From NCBI GenBank assembly GCA_038064375.1, contig JBBTTF010000001.1, forward strand, positions 434,001 to 498,000: a stretch of DNA of 64,000 nucleotides. The letters run 5' to 3'. Source of the DNA: JBBTTE01 sp038064375 (GTDB lineage Bacteria > Patescibacteriota > Saccharimonadia > Saccharimonadales > UBA4665). How positions within the stretch are numbered: the first letter of the stretch is position 1; the number at the start of each line of letters is the position of its first letter. The notes under the pieces were generated by a model. It was not told where the DNA came from and ran no database searches. It saw nothing but the letters and a program-made list of their open reading frames with translations. This document shows, piece by piece, positions 7,780 through 16,842 of the stretch. A program made the translations under genes and the position numbers.

Positions 7780-8895
7780 ATGTCAAACTTAATCGAATAC
7801 TTCACTAGCGAGTCAGTGGCGGCCGGTCATCCGGACAAAATCTGTGACGCAATTAGTGACGCTATAGTTGATGCTGCCTTGGCGCAAGATCCCAACAGCC
7901 GTACCGGAATCGAGACCGTAGCCGGTGCAAACAAGATCGCTCTTTTTGGAGAAATCAAAACAACAGCAAAGCTAAACTACCAAGATATCGTAAACAAAAA
8001 GGTAGAAGAGCTAGGCTACACAGAAAAAAGCTGGGGCTTTAGCACTGAGTCAGAATTTAGCAACGACGTTCACCAACAGTCACCTGAGATCGCCATGGGC
8101 GTTGACCAAGATGGTGCTGGTGACCAAGGTATGATGTTTGGTTTTGCTTGTGATGAGACTCCTGAGCTCATGCCACTACCAATTGCACTTGCTCACGCAT
8201 TAGCTGCCCGTATCGACGAGGCTCGCGAGAGCGGTGAACTTGCATGGTTGCGCCCAGACGGCAAAGCCCAAGTGACAATTAAGTACGAAAGCGGTAAGCC
8301 AGTCAGTGTCGCCAAGCTAGTTCTAGCTGTTGCGCACAACGAAGAAACTACTGCCGAGGAAGTTCGTGCCCAAGCTATCGAGTCTATCGTTAAGCCGATC
8401 CTAGCGAAGTATAAGTTTGACCTACCAGCAGACGAAGACGTCATCATCAACGGCACCGGACTATGGCACATTCCTGGTCCCGAAAGTGATGCTGGCCTAA
8501 CTGGTCGTAAGATTGTTGTCGATACCTACGGCGGTTACGCCCGTGTTGGTGGCGGTGCTTTTAGCGGTAAAGACCCAAGTAAGGTTGACCGAAGCGGCGC
8601 TTACGCAGCCCGCTACATTGCCAAGAACATCGTGGCAGCTGGTCTAGCCACCAAGTGTGAAGTTGGCCTAGCATACGTAATTGGCCAACCAGAACCACTG
8701 ATGCAGACTATCGAAACCTTTGGTACAGAAACAGTTAGCCAAGAAGAGCTACATGCCTTCAAAGACAAGCTAATCGACACATCTGTTAAGGGAATCATTG
8801 ACACTCTTGACCTGCGTCGTCCAATCTATTCCCAGACTTCAGCCTACGGCCACTTTGGCAAAGAAGCTTTGCCTTGGGAACAGATCAAGGCCTAG
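7780..8895 (+). CDS. metK: S-adenosylmethionine synthetase, 371 aa
   Basis: Makes SAM from methionine and ATP. Recognised by N-terminal FTSESVAAGHPDKICDQ-like start (HPDK at about 17-20), the GAGDQGMMFG loop (methionine/ATP site), the GGGAFSGKDPSKVDRS P-loop-like segment and the C-terminal HFGKEALPWE. Length is close to the usual 380-390. The start at 7780 (MSNLIEYF) is set by homology; a longer frame from 7696 would run through the riboswitch. Regulated by the upstream SAM riboswitch. Its end overlaps the convergent orphan gene by 11 bases. Confidence 0.96.
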   Translation: MSNLIEYFTSESVAAGHPDKICDAISDAIVDAALAQDPNSRTGIETVAGANKIALFGEIKTTAKLNYQDIVNKKVEELGYTEKSWGFSTESEFSNDVHQQSPEIAMGVDQDGAGDQGMMFGFACDETPELMPLPIALAHALAARIDEARESGELAWLRPDGKAQVTIKYESGKPVSVAKLVLAVAHNEETTAEEVRAQAIESIVKPILAKYKFDLPADEDVIINGTGLWHIPGPESDAGLTGRKIVVDTYGGYARVGGGAFSGKDPSKVDRSGAYAARYIAKNIVAAGLATKCEVGLAYVIGQPEPLMQTIETFGTETVSQEELHAFKDKLIDTSVKGIIDTLDLRRPIYSQTSAYGHFGKEALPWEQIKA

Positions 8896-9910
8896 GATCT
8901 AGACCGTTTCCATAAGGTTTGCCGACCTCATCTAAGAAAGCTGTTCCAGCACGGAATAGTAGATCGCCAGCCCTAGCTGCAGCTTTCTTCCAACGAGGAG
9001 CGTAAGTTTGAAAGGCTGGCCTTTCGACAGAGAATTTCTGATCGCGTGATATTGCATGTGCTAAGTCTAGTGTTGTGAGGGCCGCAAACGGGACTTCATG
9101 GCGGTACGAGTGGGCGGTTATGCTGATCTCACCTTCCTCCTCAACAATGTAATATTCAGCGCCACCTACGGCTTCGCCATCAACATCCTCTGCGTCGTCA
9201 GGTGCTATACCGATTGAATAGGCGTTGTCGTCGTCAGTTTTCTGACGTTCGATAGAAACACGTAGAGGTCTGTCGGTTGGGTCTGGGCTGTCGGGAAGTG
9301 TGAATACTTCACATAAACGCAGCACGCCATAATCAATGTCATCTTGAGTAGAGCCGGGTCCTTCCACAATTGTGTCCAGAGTATTCAGCAACACATTGAA
9401 AGCGTATTGCCTCTCTAGTTGTAGTGGATCAAAAGAGTCGTCGCCATTTCGCAGATGCCTTACTCGTTCTAGCTCTAAGGCCTCAAATGTGGCAGCCGCA
9501 GCTGGGTTGTTTGAGTACGCCAAGTCTTCTGCTTCTAACTGGCTACCCATAAAGAAACGGTGTTTATCCTCGTACGACTCATATTCTGTCTCAAGACCGA
9601 GACTCCATGGATGGTCGTCGGAGAGTGACTCGTCGAGCTCGTGGTATTCTTCCTCAAGATCATTTAGATAGGCATGTCGGAACTCTGTCCAACGAATTGC
9701 TCGCTTCCGTGTACCATATGAAACATCAGTGCTGTTTGGTTTAGGTGCATGCTTACTGTCAAGGCCTCTAATGGCATTATCAACAATCTTGGCTTTTTGT
9801 GAGGAACTGATGTCTTCCAGACCGTTATAAAAAGTATCAAATTGAAGAGCCACAACATGATCATCCTCGAGTATACGCTGATCAAATTCTGCTAAGGTTT
9901 CACGAGTCAT
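8885..9910 (-). CDS. hypothetical acidic protein, 341 aa
   Basis: Start placed at 9910 (MTRETLAEFD) because a perfect TGC-TATAAT ends 7 bases upstream; the frame extends to 9946 only through that promoter. The protein is soluble, rich in Asp/Glu and Tyr, with charged helices in the first 170 residues and a region of beta character (YYIVEEEGEISITAHSY) near 255. Family not recognised. It overlaps the end of metK by 11 bases on the opposite strand. Confidence 0.6.
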   Translation of the reverse strand: MTRETLAEFDQRILEDDHVVALQFDTFYNGLEDISSSQKAKIVDNAIRGLDSKHAPKPNSTDVSYGTRKRAIRWTEFRHAYLNDLEEEYHELDESLSDDHPWSLGLETEYESYEDKHRFFMGSQLEAEDLAYSNNPAAAATFEALELERVRHLRNGDDSFDPLQLERQYAFNVLLNTLDTIVEGPGSTQDDIDYGVLRLCEVFTLPDSPDPTDRPLRVSIERQKTDDDNAYSIGIAPDDAEDVDGEAVGGAEYYIVEEEGEISITAHSYRHEVPFAALTTLDLAHAISRDQKFSVERPAFQTYAPRWKKAAARAGDLLFRAGTAFLDEVGKPYGNGLDPRP

Positions 9911-9996
9911 TACTCTTATTATAGCACAAATGTCAATAATATACAAGTTAGGTTGTCAACTTGAGCTAGGCCGGCATAAGCGGTATCATAGTAGTT

Positions 9997-10635
9997 ATGA
10001 ACAAGTTCAAAAAACTAGGTTTGCAGGCAATGGTCCTGTCTGTTGCCTTACTATTTGTGGCAGTCGCTCCAGCACTAGCGATTAGAGACGCATCGGATGC
10101 TGAGTCGACGACTACTCAATACCAAAAGAAGTCTCAATCCGGCACTGATGGATCGGTTCACTCGCAGTTGAAGCAGAAGGGTGAAGAACGAATCTCCGAA
10201 CTGCGCGAGAAGAATAAGGCGTTCAGAACCAGAACTGCTGAGGATCGCAAAAAGTTCTGCGAATCTCATAAGAAGGGTCTGACCACTAAGTTTGCTAATA
10301 TTACGACCAATAGCGACAAGATTCAGACGAGGATTGACGGAATATTTGCTAAGGCGCAAGCGTATCAAAAAGCCAAGAACCTGACACCGGACAATTACGA
10401 CGCTCTAGTCGCTGCGGCAACTTCTGCTCAAGCTGCCTCAAGCACCTCAATCGCTACTCTTAAGACACTGACACCAACACTCGACTGTGCTAGCAGCACC
10501 AACGCGGCGGATATTTCGGCATTTAAGTCGGCAGCCGAGGACACTCGTGACAAGCTCAAGGGCTACCGTGCCTCAGTTAAGAATGTTCTTAAGGCTCTAC
10601 AAATCGCCAAGCCTGCAGAGGGGAGTCGCCAATAA
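9997..10635 (+). CDS. secreted coiled-coil protein, 212 aa
   Basis: The N-terminus is a signal peptide: basic MNKFKK, a hydrophobic core about 10-26 and the cleavage-like APALA at about 24-28. The rest is soluble and mostly helical, with heptad-like charged repeats from about 50 to 120, and two cysteines (near 88 and 163) that could pair outside the cell. No family name recognised. TATCAT sits 7 bases before the ATG. The stop overlaps the next ATG (TAATG), so it forms an operon with the membrane protein that follows. Confidence 0.65.
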   Translation: MNKFKKLGLQAMVLSVALLFVAVAPALAIRDASDAESTTTQYQKKSQSGTDGSVHSQLKQKGEERISELREKNKAFRTRTAEDRKKFCESHKKGLTTKFANITTNSDKIQTRIDGIFAKAQAYQKAKNLTPDNYDALVAAATSAQAASSTSIATLKTLTPTLDCASSTNAADISAFKSAAEDTRDKLKGYRASVKNVLKALQIAKPAEGSRQ

Positions 10636-10904
10636 TGAAATCTCTCAACCAGCGTGGCAGCACTTTTGTAGTCCTGATCTTTGGCCTAATCGTTGTGGTC
10701 GTGGTGGCTGTGGTCGGTTATAGGATCGTTAACACTACTGACACCGGCACTATCAGCTCTAGTCCAATTGAGTCTAGTAGCGTGCCTAAGACAGTCGATT
10801 CTGCAGCAGATATTAAGCAGGCCGACGAAGCCCTAGACGGCACAGCTATCGACAGTGGTATCAATCCAGACCAGCTCGACAGCGAACTCAATTCGCTGCT
10901 CTAG
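10635..10904 (+). CDS. small single-pass membrane protein, 89 aa
   Basis: One strong transmembrane helix (FVVLIFGLIVVVVVAVVGY, about 11-29) after a short NQRGS head, followed by a Ser/Thr-rich linker and an acidic tail. The RGS-hydrophobic start recalls prepilin-like N-termini, but the Glu5 of true type IV pilins is absent, so a pilin call is not justified. Translationally coupled to the secreted protein before it. Ends in CTAG shared with the stop of rarA. Confidence 0.6.
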   Translation: MKSLNQRGSTFVVLIFGLIVVVVVAVVGYRIVNTTDTGTISSSPIESSSVPKTVDSAADIKQADEALDGTAIDSGINPDQLDSELNSLL

Positions 10905-12082
10905 AAGAAGTCCAAATCCTTGATTTCATCAGGCAAAAAGCCCTTGGGGTGCTTAAATCCAGCTTCCCACTTAGTGCCTTTGCCGTAACCTAGATCTTTC
11001 ATAAGTTTGGTCGGAGCATTGCGTAGTTGAAGCGGTACAGGCAAGTCGGGGTTGTCGCGGGCGGTCGACTTGGCAGATGACATGGCGTCGGCGATCTCGC
11101 GTGACTTAGGCGCTTTGGCCATAACCGTCGCGCAGTGGAACAGATTGTACTCGGCCTCGGGCAGGCCGATACGTTCGACTGCCAAGAAAGTCGAGACTGC
11201 AAGGTTGAGAGCGGCGGGTGCTGCCATGCCGATATCCTCAGAGGCAAAGATGACCATTCGGCGAGCGATAAACTTAGGGTCTTCGCCGGCTTGTAGCATT
11301 CGAGCCAAGTAATAAAGCGCAGCATTGGCATCCGAGCCACGCATCGACTTAATAAAGGCGCTAATGACGTTGTAGTGATACTCTCCCTTTTTGTCGTAGC
11401 CGGGCAAGCGGTGCTGCGCGGCGGTCTCTACGACTTCTGGTGTGATCGTCTTTTTGCCGGCTAGCTGGACGGCGAGCTCTAGATTGCCGAGGGCTACGCG
11501 AGCGTCGCCACCGGATAGTTCTGCCAGTAGGTCGATGCTTTTGGCTGGTAGCTTCTTGAGGGTTAGTTTTTCGGCTTTGGCGGTGTTCTTGATAATTTTG
11601 GTGATCTCGGATTTGGTCAGTGGTTCTAGAACCAATACGCGGGAGCGGGAGAGGAGGGGATTGATGACTTCAAAGCTAGGGTTTTCTGTGGTGGCGCCGA
11701 TCAAGATAATTGTGCCGTCCTCTACGTGAGGCAAGAAGGCGTCTTGCTGCGCCTTGTTAAAACGGTGAATTTCATCGACGAATAGAATGGTTTGCATTGC
11801 CAAGCGACGATTCTGTTTGGCAAGCTCAATCACTTTGACGACGTCAGCTTTACCAGAGGTGACGGCACTGATCTCGACAAACTCGGCACCAGTCTCACGG
11901 GCGATTATCCTAGCCAAGGTAGTTTTGCCGCTGCCGGGCGGGCCCCAAAGTATCAGGCTGGTCGGCTGCTTGGAGGCAATAATCTCATGAATAATTTTGC
12001 CCTCATCAACAAGGTGCGACTGTCCTACCACGTCGTTTAATAATTCCGGTCGCTGTCGCTCCGCCAAAGGCCTACTGTCCAT
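10901..12082 (-). CDS. rarA: replication-associated recombination protein RarA (MgsA)
   Basis: AAA+ ATPase that acts at stalled replication forks. Walker A GPPGSGKTT (about 47-55), Walker B FVDEIHRFNKAQQD, sensor 1 GATTENPSFEV, and the C-terminal clamp-loader-like and tetramerisation regions (GSDANAALYYLARML; FHCATVMAKAPKS) are typical of the family. Length 393 is within range (about 420-450 common). TATAAT lies 6 bases before the ATG with no Shine-Dalgarno, suggesting its own leaderless transcript although another gene ends only 15 bases upstream. Confidence 0.93.
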   Translation of the reverse strand: MDSRPLAERQRPELLNDVVGQSHLVDEGKIIHEIIASKQPTSLILWGPPGSGKTTLARIIARETGAEFVEISAVTSGKADVVKVIELAKQNRRLAMQTILFVDEIHRFNKAQQDAFLPHVEDGTIILIGATTENPSFEVINPLLSRSRVLVLEPLTKSEITKIIKNTAKAEKLTLKKLPAKSIDLLAELSGGDARVALGNLELAVQLAGKKTITPEVVETAAQHRLPGYDKKGEYHYNVISAFIKSMRGSDANAALYYLARMLQAGEDPKFIARRMVIFASEDIGMAAPAALNLAVSTFLAVERIGLPEAEYNLFHCATVMAKAPKSREIADAMSSAKSTARDNPDLPVPLQLRNAPTKLMKDLGYGKGTKWEAGFKHPKGFLPDEIKDLDFF

Positions 12083-12096
12083 AGGCTAATTATAGT

Positions 12097-14322
12097 CTAC
12101 TCGGCGAGATATCGCTTGACGGCGGCTTTTAGCCACTGAGGCATGCGCATTCCAAACTTTTCTAGGCTCTTGGAGTGAGCTTCGTAGGCTTGCGCAATAT
12201 GATTCTGGGGGATGCCAGCTTTGCGCCAGAACGCTACTGGATCATCATGAAATTCCTTAAGAACTTCAACGGCGCCCTCAAAGTCATCAACTTCTCTAAG
12301 GGTATGTTCCATCCAGTTGCGAGGCGAGCCTTTTTTGACGCCGCCTTGCCTAGAAAGTTTTCTGACTTGAGCGATAGAATCATCGTATAGACCATCTGGG
12401 TTAACTACGATGATTGGGGTCGGCAGGCTAAGCAGAAGCTTACGAACAACTAATGCTGCGTCAAACTCTACTATTGTGCCTATTCCGCCTTCCGTATAAA
12501 CAGGAACTGTAGAATAGGCTTCAAGCAGGTGTTGTCTTATGAGAAGCTCAGAGGCTGGCATGTTCAGTCGTCCATCAGCGGCTTTGTTAACCTGATCTTG
12601 GCCTAGGTTTTCGACGTCGATACCAACACCAAAGCTGAGGATTTCGCGTTTGCGCGCAGCTTCATCGCTAGCTCTCATGATGCCACCACCATTACCGTGG
12701 ACGACCGCTAGTTTGTCCGCGCCATCGAATATATCAATCATGCCATCGAGGAACTTACCAATTTGCTCCTCGTGTTTTTTGCCGACGTGTTCGCGCTGAG
12801 CACCAAAGATTGCTACCGTCATTTCTAGTTGCTCGATTCGCTCGGCAACACCTGGCTTAATCCATAGTCCGCTTGGATGGAACTCGCGATACTCACCATC
12901 CTGAGCCCATGCGATACCAACACCTTGACGGCTTAGGTCAACTAGCTGCGAATGCTCCTCAAGAGTAACAAGTTCTGATCCATCATCACGGAATCTTTCA
13001 AACAGTATGGCGCGTGCGTCACCACCGTGGACTAGACGTGACAGGCTCATTAAGTTGACTTGTTCGGCTATGACGGTTGCAGTACGGTCACCGGCGGCGC
13101 TGAGGTTTTCAATTAGCGGCTCTAGGTGCGCAAGCTCTGATGGAACACCCTCGGCGGCTTTATGTAGTTTGGAGATGGTGTTGACCGTGTTCATCTTGCT
13201 ACTGCCAGTTTCTTTGACTGTTTGGATGCCTCGACGTGACAGCACTACAGCGGCTATTGCTGGGTCGCGGACGGCGTCGAGTAGGGCCTCTCGGCTACCT
13301 TGGTCAGCTGTTTCTAGGGCCTCCAGAGCAGTTACGCCGTTAATGTGTCGGTGTCTACGAGCTGCCGGAGTCATTCTCAGCCAGTTAACAGGCCCTTGAG
13401 CAGATTGACCAACTTCTTTGGAGTGAAAGAACTCTACTGGAATCATGGTGTTGCCGTAGGTTGGTTCCGGCTTTTTGCCAGTTCGGTCATGGCTCTTGAT
13501 GATCTCTACTTGGCGGTTGCGGTCATAGGCCGGCAGGTGCCTACCGATACCCATCAAGCGGTTGGCATCAAATAGGGCAGCGCTCTTAAGTTGCGTTAGG
13601 CGATCGCTAACCTCACTAATAACGCGCCAAAAAAGTGGTCCCGCCGATACGCTAATACCGCCCAGTAAGAAATCTGGAATGGGCTCGTCGGCGCCACGAC
13701 CAAAATGGTCAGAGTCACGAGCAACTGCAGCTCGGCCGTTGTGTAGCAGGCTTATTCTTGCCTCTGGAGAGCCCATAAAGTGCTCCTCGTTAAGCACAAA
13801 CTGTAGAGGGTTTAGCGGGACCGAGACACTGCCATTGTCGTTGAGTCGATAGCTTGGCTTTTGAAAATCGTCATCAGACTCGCCCTTGTCAAAAGAGATC
13901 ATTCCGTCATTAATATTCTCTTCGACTTCATCTGCGCTCATTGGGTCTAACCTAGACATGTCAGCAAATCGACCGATAGGTAAACCTTGGCCGCTCCAGA
14001 CAACATTTGCTCCAGCCTCAGTTGTGTCCATGAGACCGCCTAGGTCTTCAAGCAACGCTTGTCCGACAGGGGTGGAGGCTTTCATTACAACAGGAACATA
14101 TATACCAGAGCCGTTGTTGTCTACCAACTCGCCCTTGGCTTCGACTTCTACGCCGACTTGACCGAGCACACTACGACCTAACCAAAGAATATCTTCACTG
14201 CCGGCCAAGACCTTGTCCAGTACATCGGGATTGAGCACGCCGGTCTCAAAGTGAAGCGTTGTTTGGCCGGTGCCTTCAGGATGATGCGCCAGTAAGGCGT
14301 CAGGACTTAGTGGGCCACTCAT
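12097..14322 (-). CDS. large protein with C-terminal LOG (SLOG-type) domain, 741 aa
   Basis: The start at 14322 (MSGPLSPDALL) gives an ATGA overlap with the Nudix gene; a longer frame to 14400 would overlap it by 82 bases. Residues about 501-655 form a LOG/lysine-decarboxylase-like Rossmann domain: strand TVAIFGAQR, VVHGNGGGIM nucleotide loop and EGGIGTIVEFD, the counterpart of the PGGxGTxxE motif. LOG enzymes cleave nucleoside monophosphates; here the catalytic arginine of the RK pair is not obvious, so binding rather than catalysis is possible. The first 500 residues match nothing I know. Confidence 0.75.
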   Translation of the reverse strand: MSGPLSPDALLAHHPEGTGQTTLHFETGVLNPDVLDKVLAGSEDILWLGRSVLGQVGVEVEAKGELVDNNGSGIYVPVVMKASTPVGQALLEDLGGLMDTTEAGANVVWSGQGLPIGRFADMSRLDPMSADEVEENINDGMISFDKGESDDDFQKPSYRLNDNGSVSVPLNPLQFVLNEEHFMGSPEARISLLHNGRAAVARDSDHFGRGADEPIPDFLLGGISVSAGPLFWRVISEVSDRLTQLKSAALFDANRLMGIGRHLPAYDRNRQVEIIKSHDRTGKKPEPTYGNTMIPVEFFHSKEVGQSAQGPVNWLRMTPAARRHRHINGVTALEALETADQGSREALLDAVRDPAIAAVVLSRRGIQTVKETGSSKMNTVNTISKLHKAAEGVPSELAHLEPLIENLSAAGDRTATVIAEQVNLMSLSRLVHGGDARAILFERFRDDGSELVTLEEHSQLVDLSRQGVGIAWAQDGEYREFHPSGLWIKPGVAERIEQLEMTVAIFGAQREHVGKKHEEQIGKFLDGMIDIFDGADKLAVVHGNGGGIMRASDEAARKREILSFGVGIDVENLGQDQVNKAADGRLNMPASELLIRQHLLEAYSTVPVYTEGGIGTIVEFDAALVVRKLLLSLPTPIIVVNPDGLYDDSIAQVRKLSRQGGVKKGSPRNWMEHTLREVDDFEGAVEVLKEFHDDPVAFWRKAGIPQNHIAQAYEAHSKSLEKFGMRMPQWLKAAVKRYLAE

Positions 14323-15116
14323 AGACCTAGAGCCATCCTTGTCATTTGTTGACCGCTGGCGTTTAGTCGAGCTAGCAAATCTTCGTCCACTACTCTCCAT
14401 TCAGGTTCCTCAACATCCTCTTCAATCGGTTCTAATATAAAGACCTCGGAATCTGCTCGGTCCATGTGTAAGTGGATGGCTGTGGTCTCCATCCACGCAT
14501 TGTCGGTGTTGCGCTCATCGTCAGAGTAACCCGAGTACATAACGCGGCCCTTAGAAAAGTCTATATCTATACCGGCCTCTTCATATGTTTCTCGTTCGAC
14601 TGCCTCGTAGATATCTTCAATCGGTTCGTTATCTTCATTGACGTTTAACTTACCGCCGATAGTGGCGACTTTGCCATTGTCGGCGCGGGTAATAACGATC
14701 ATCTCTGGCGGACAGTCTGGATCGTCGTCTATCATCGTACCGTCGCGAGTAATGATGGCATCAACAGCCTTGGTGGGACCCCATGCGTTAAGAATGCCTC
14801 GGCCTTCTAGGCCGGTGCGGCCCAAAGGGTTGAGAGGGTAGCCATCCTTGTTAAAACGCAGTTCGCCACACCAAGATGAACGGCTCATCCAGTCTACTTG
14901 TTCGGGCTTAAATGGGTCGGCGTAGTCGCCATCCTTTTTCTTAGAGGTTTCTGCGCGAGGCGCATCGTGGAAAGGCAGATTGTCATACTCTGGAAACGGC
15001 GTATCCCAGCTAATAAGGCCTTCGGGAACCCAGAGCCGCTGCGGGTAGCTAGCCGGCTGCTGTTCTCGACAGACGACATTGCTTACTACTATCAATCCAG
15101 ACTGCTCTTTTGACAT
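14319..15116 (-). CDS. NUDT9-like ADP-ribose pyrophosphatase (Nudix), 265 aa
   Basis: Predicted to hydrolyse ADP-ribose to AMP and ribose 5-phosphate. Beyond the Nudix box (154-182, with E...RETYEEAG intact) it has features of the animal NUDT9/TRPM2 family: NPLGRTGLEGRG (96-107) followed by LNAWGP and IITR, YADP near 65, and SGYSDDERNTDNAWMET (195-211). In TRPM2 the Nudix glutamates are altered and the domain senses ADP-ribose; here they are kept, so activity is likely. It is the first gene of an operon with the LOG protein (4-base overlap). Confidence 0.88.
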   Translation of the reverse strand: MSKEQSGLIVVSNVVCREQQPASYPQRLWVPEGLISWDTPFPEYDNLPFHDAPRAETSKKKDGDYADPFKPEQVDWMSRSSWCGELRFNKDGYPLNPLGRTGLEGRGILNAWGPTKAVDAIITRDGTMIDDDPDCPPEMIVITRADNGKVATIGGKLNVNEDNEPIEDIYEAVERETYEEAGIDIDFSKGRVMYSGYSDDERNTDNAWMETTAIHLHMDRADSEVFILEPIEEDVEEPEWRVVDEDLLARLNASGQQMTRMALGL

Positions 15117-15210
15117 GATGCCTCGCTCAATTTATTGATATAATATAAACATATTTACACCTTAAATACAAGTATATTGTGCAATTATCATTGCCAAAAA
15201 CCCAAATAAA

Positions 15211-15219
15211 TGCTATTAT
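15211..15219 (+). promoter_or_regulatory. extended -10 of the 15228 gene
   Basis: TGC-TATTAT ends 8 bases before the ATG at 15228, with no Shine-Dalgarno sequence. This implies a nearly leaderless mRNA. Confidence 0.5.
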
Positions 15220-15227
15220 AAAGGTAT

Positions 15228-15491
15228 ATGACACCTATAGTTAACATCGAGATAGACAAACGCCAGTACGCTGTAGAAGTGCCTGAGGAACGGCCTTTTA
15301 CAGAGGTTCTTGAGGTTGGCAAACACACAGTACATATATATACGAGCAATAAGCCTGAGCACGACGATGGTATCGCTTTTCGTGTCTTGCATACCGAGCT
15401 TGAGCAAAAAGGTGAGGGCCTTATGACAAGACTTCGAAGCGTTCCGGATGCGATTAGCAAAGTGGCCAAGTACATGGTCCACGGCGATTAG
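15228..15491 (+). CDS. small hypothetical protein, 87 aa
   Basis: A soluble protein that opens with a beta-rich stretch (VNIEIDKRQYAVEV) and ends in a basic helix. The first half looks like a compact beta structure. No family recognised. Divergent from the Nudix-LOG operon and directly before the helicase promoter. Start supported by the extended -10 just upstream. Confidence 0.5.
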   Translation: MTPIVNIEIDKRQYAVEVPEERPFTEVLEVGKHTVHIYTSNKPEHDDGIAFRVLHTELEQKGEGLMTRLRSVPDAISKVAKYMVHGD

Positions 15492-15494
15492 CCG

Positions 15495-15523
15495 TTGACA
15501 CCAAGCACCGATCGTGCTAATGT
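15495..15523 (+). promoter_or_regulatory. promoter of the helicase-bipA unit
   Basis: TTGACA (15495-15500), 17 bases, then TAATGT (15518-15523) with TGC just before it (extended -10). Transcription would begin near 15530 and give a 5' leader of about 105 bases, long for this genome. Bacterial DEAD-box genes often have regulated leaders; I see no clear terminator in this one. Confidence 0.7.
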
Positions 15524-15635
15524 AATAGTATTGTGCTAAGTGAGTCTGAGTTTGTAAGTTAAGTTAGTTTACTCAATTTCACCCTAGTGACAATCGAGAT
15601 AATACTAATTTACTAAACAAAGGGCTCATTTTTTT

Positions 15636-16823
15636 ATGGCTTCATACAAATATTCAGTTTACAATTCGCGAAACAACAAAGGTCGTCGTCCAAGTGGCGG
15701 TGGCAACAAGCGTCGCGGACAATATATCAACCCAGAACGCTTTGTCGCGGTCGCTAAGCCCACTCAGGCTGTCGATTACGAAACTAAGCACCAGTTTGCC
15801 GACTTTGAAATCGACGAGCGTATTAAGGCTAACCTTACAGCTAAGGGCTTTGTAACGCCTTCACCAATTCAAGACCAGACAGTGCCTCTAGGCCTGCAGG
15901 GTCGTGACGTTATTGGTATCGCTAACACCGGTACAGGCAAGACAGCGGCTTTTGCTATCCCAGTTATTCATGGTCTCATGACTCGTCAGAACAGTCGTGC
16001 GCTGATCGTTGCTCCAACCCGTGAGCTAGCGCAGCAGATCGACGTCGAATGTCGCAGCATCGGTAAGGGCGGTGGCTTTACTGGCGCTATCCTTATTGGT
16101 GGCACCGGCATGGGCCCACAGCTTAGGGATCTTCGTAACAACCCTCGTATCGTTATCGGTACACCGGGTCGTATTAAGGATCACATCGAGCGTGGCACAC
16201 TTAAGCTCAGCCAGTTCAACATAGTTGTTCTAGACGAAGTTGACCGCATGCTAGACATGGGCTTTGTCGACGACGTTACTTCTATTCTTAAAGAACTTGC
16301 ACCAGAGCGACAGTCATTCTTCTTCTCAGCAACCATGGACCCACGTGTTCAAGGTCTGATCAGGACTTTCTCTAAGGACCCAGAAACCGTATCTGTTAAG
16401 AGCGGTGAATCTAGTGACCACGTCAACCAAGACGTTGTCCGATTTAGTGGAACTCACGACAAGATGGACAAGCTACACGACATTCTTCTTAAGCAAGAGG
16501 TTAGCAAGGCAATCGTCTTTGACGAAACCCAACGTAGCGTCGAAAAGCTAAGCAACGACCTAGTCGCTCGCGGCTTCTCAGCTGACGCCATCCACGGCGG
16601 CAAGAGCCAAGGTCAACGTCAACGCGCGCTTGATAGCTTTAAGGCTAGCAAGACCACTATCCTTGTTGCTACCGATGTAGCGGCTCGTGGTATCGACGTG
16701 GCTGACATCACTCACGTGATCAACTTTAGCCAACCGCAGTCCTACCAAGATTACGTTCACCGTATCGGCCGTGCAGGTCGTGCTGGACGTGTCGGACACG
16801 CCCTTACTTTCGTCAACAAATAA
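15636..16823 (+). CDS. DEAD-box family ATP-dependent RNA helicase, 395 aa
   Basis: RNA helicase with both RecA domains: Q motif (FVTPSPIQDQTVP), motif I NTGTGKTAAF, motif Ia PTRELAQQ, motif II VLDEVDRMLDMGF, motif III SAT, and motif VI HRIGRAGRAG. Motif II reads DEVD rather than DEAD, a tolerated variant. A basic, Gly/Arg-rich N-terminal tail of about 40 residues probably binds RNA. No C-terminal extension. Likely roles are ribosome assembly or mRNA turnover. It precedes bipA by 19 bases on the same strand. Confidence 0.94.
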   Translation: MASYKYSVYNSRNNKGRRPSGGGNKRRGQYINPERFVAVAKPTQAVDYETKHQFADFEIDERIKANLTAKGFVTPSPIQDQTVPLGLQGRDVIGIANTGTGKTAAFAIPVIHGLMTRQNSRALIVAPTRELAQQIDVECRSIGKGGGFTGAILIGGTGMGPQLRDLRNNPRIVIGTPGRIKDHIERGTLKLSQFNIVVLDEVDRMLDMGFVDDVTSILKELAPERQSFFFSATMDPRVQGLIRTFSKDPETVSVKSGESSDHVNQDVVRFSGTHDKMDKLHDILLKQEVSKAIVFDETQRSVEKLSNDLVARGFSADAIHGGKSQGQRQRALDSFKASKTTILVATDVAARGIDVADITHVINFSQPQSYQDYVHRIGRAGRAGRVGHALTFVNK

Positions 16824-16842
16824 CAATAGAGGTAACCTCACA

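Noticed and set aside
10635..10904. Type IV pilin
   Set aside because: It has a short head and hydrophobic helix but lacks the G-F/x5-E processing and Glu5 pattern.
14322..14400. Longer start of the LOG protein
   Set aside because: It would overlap the Nudix gene by 82 bases; the ATGA overlap at 14322 matches the style of the genome.
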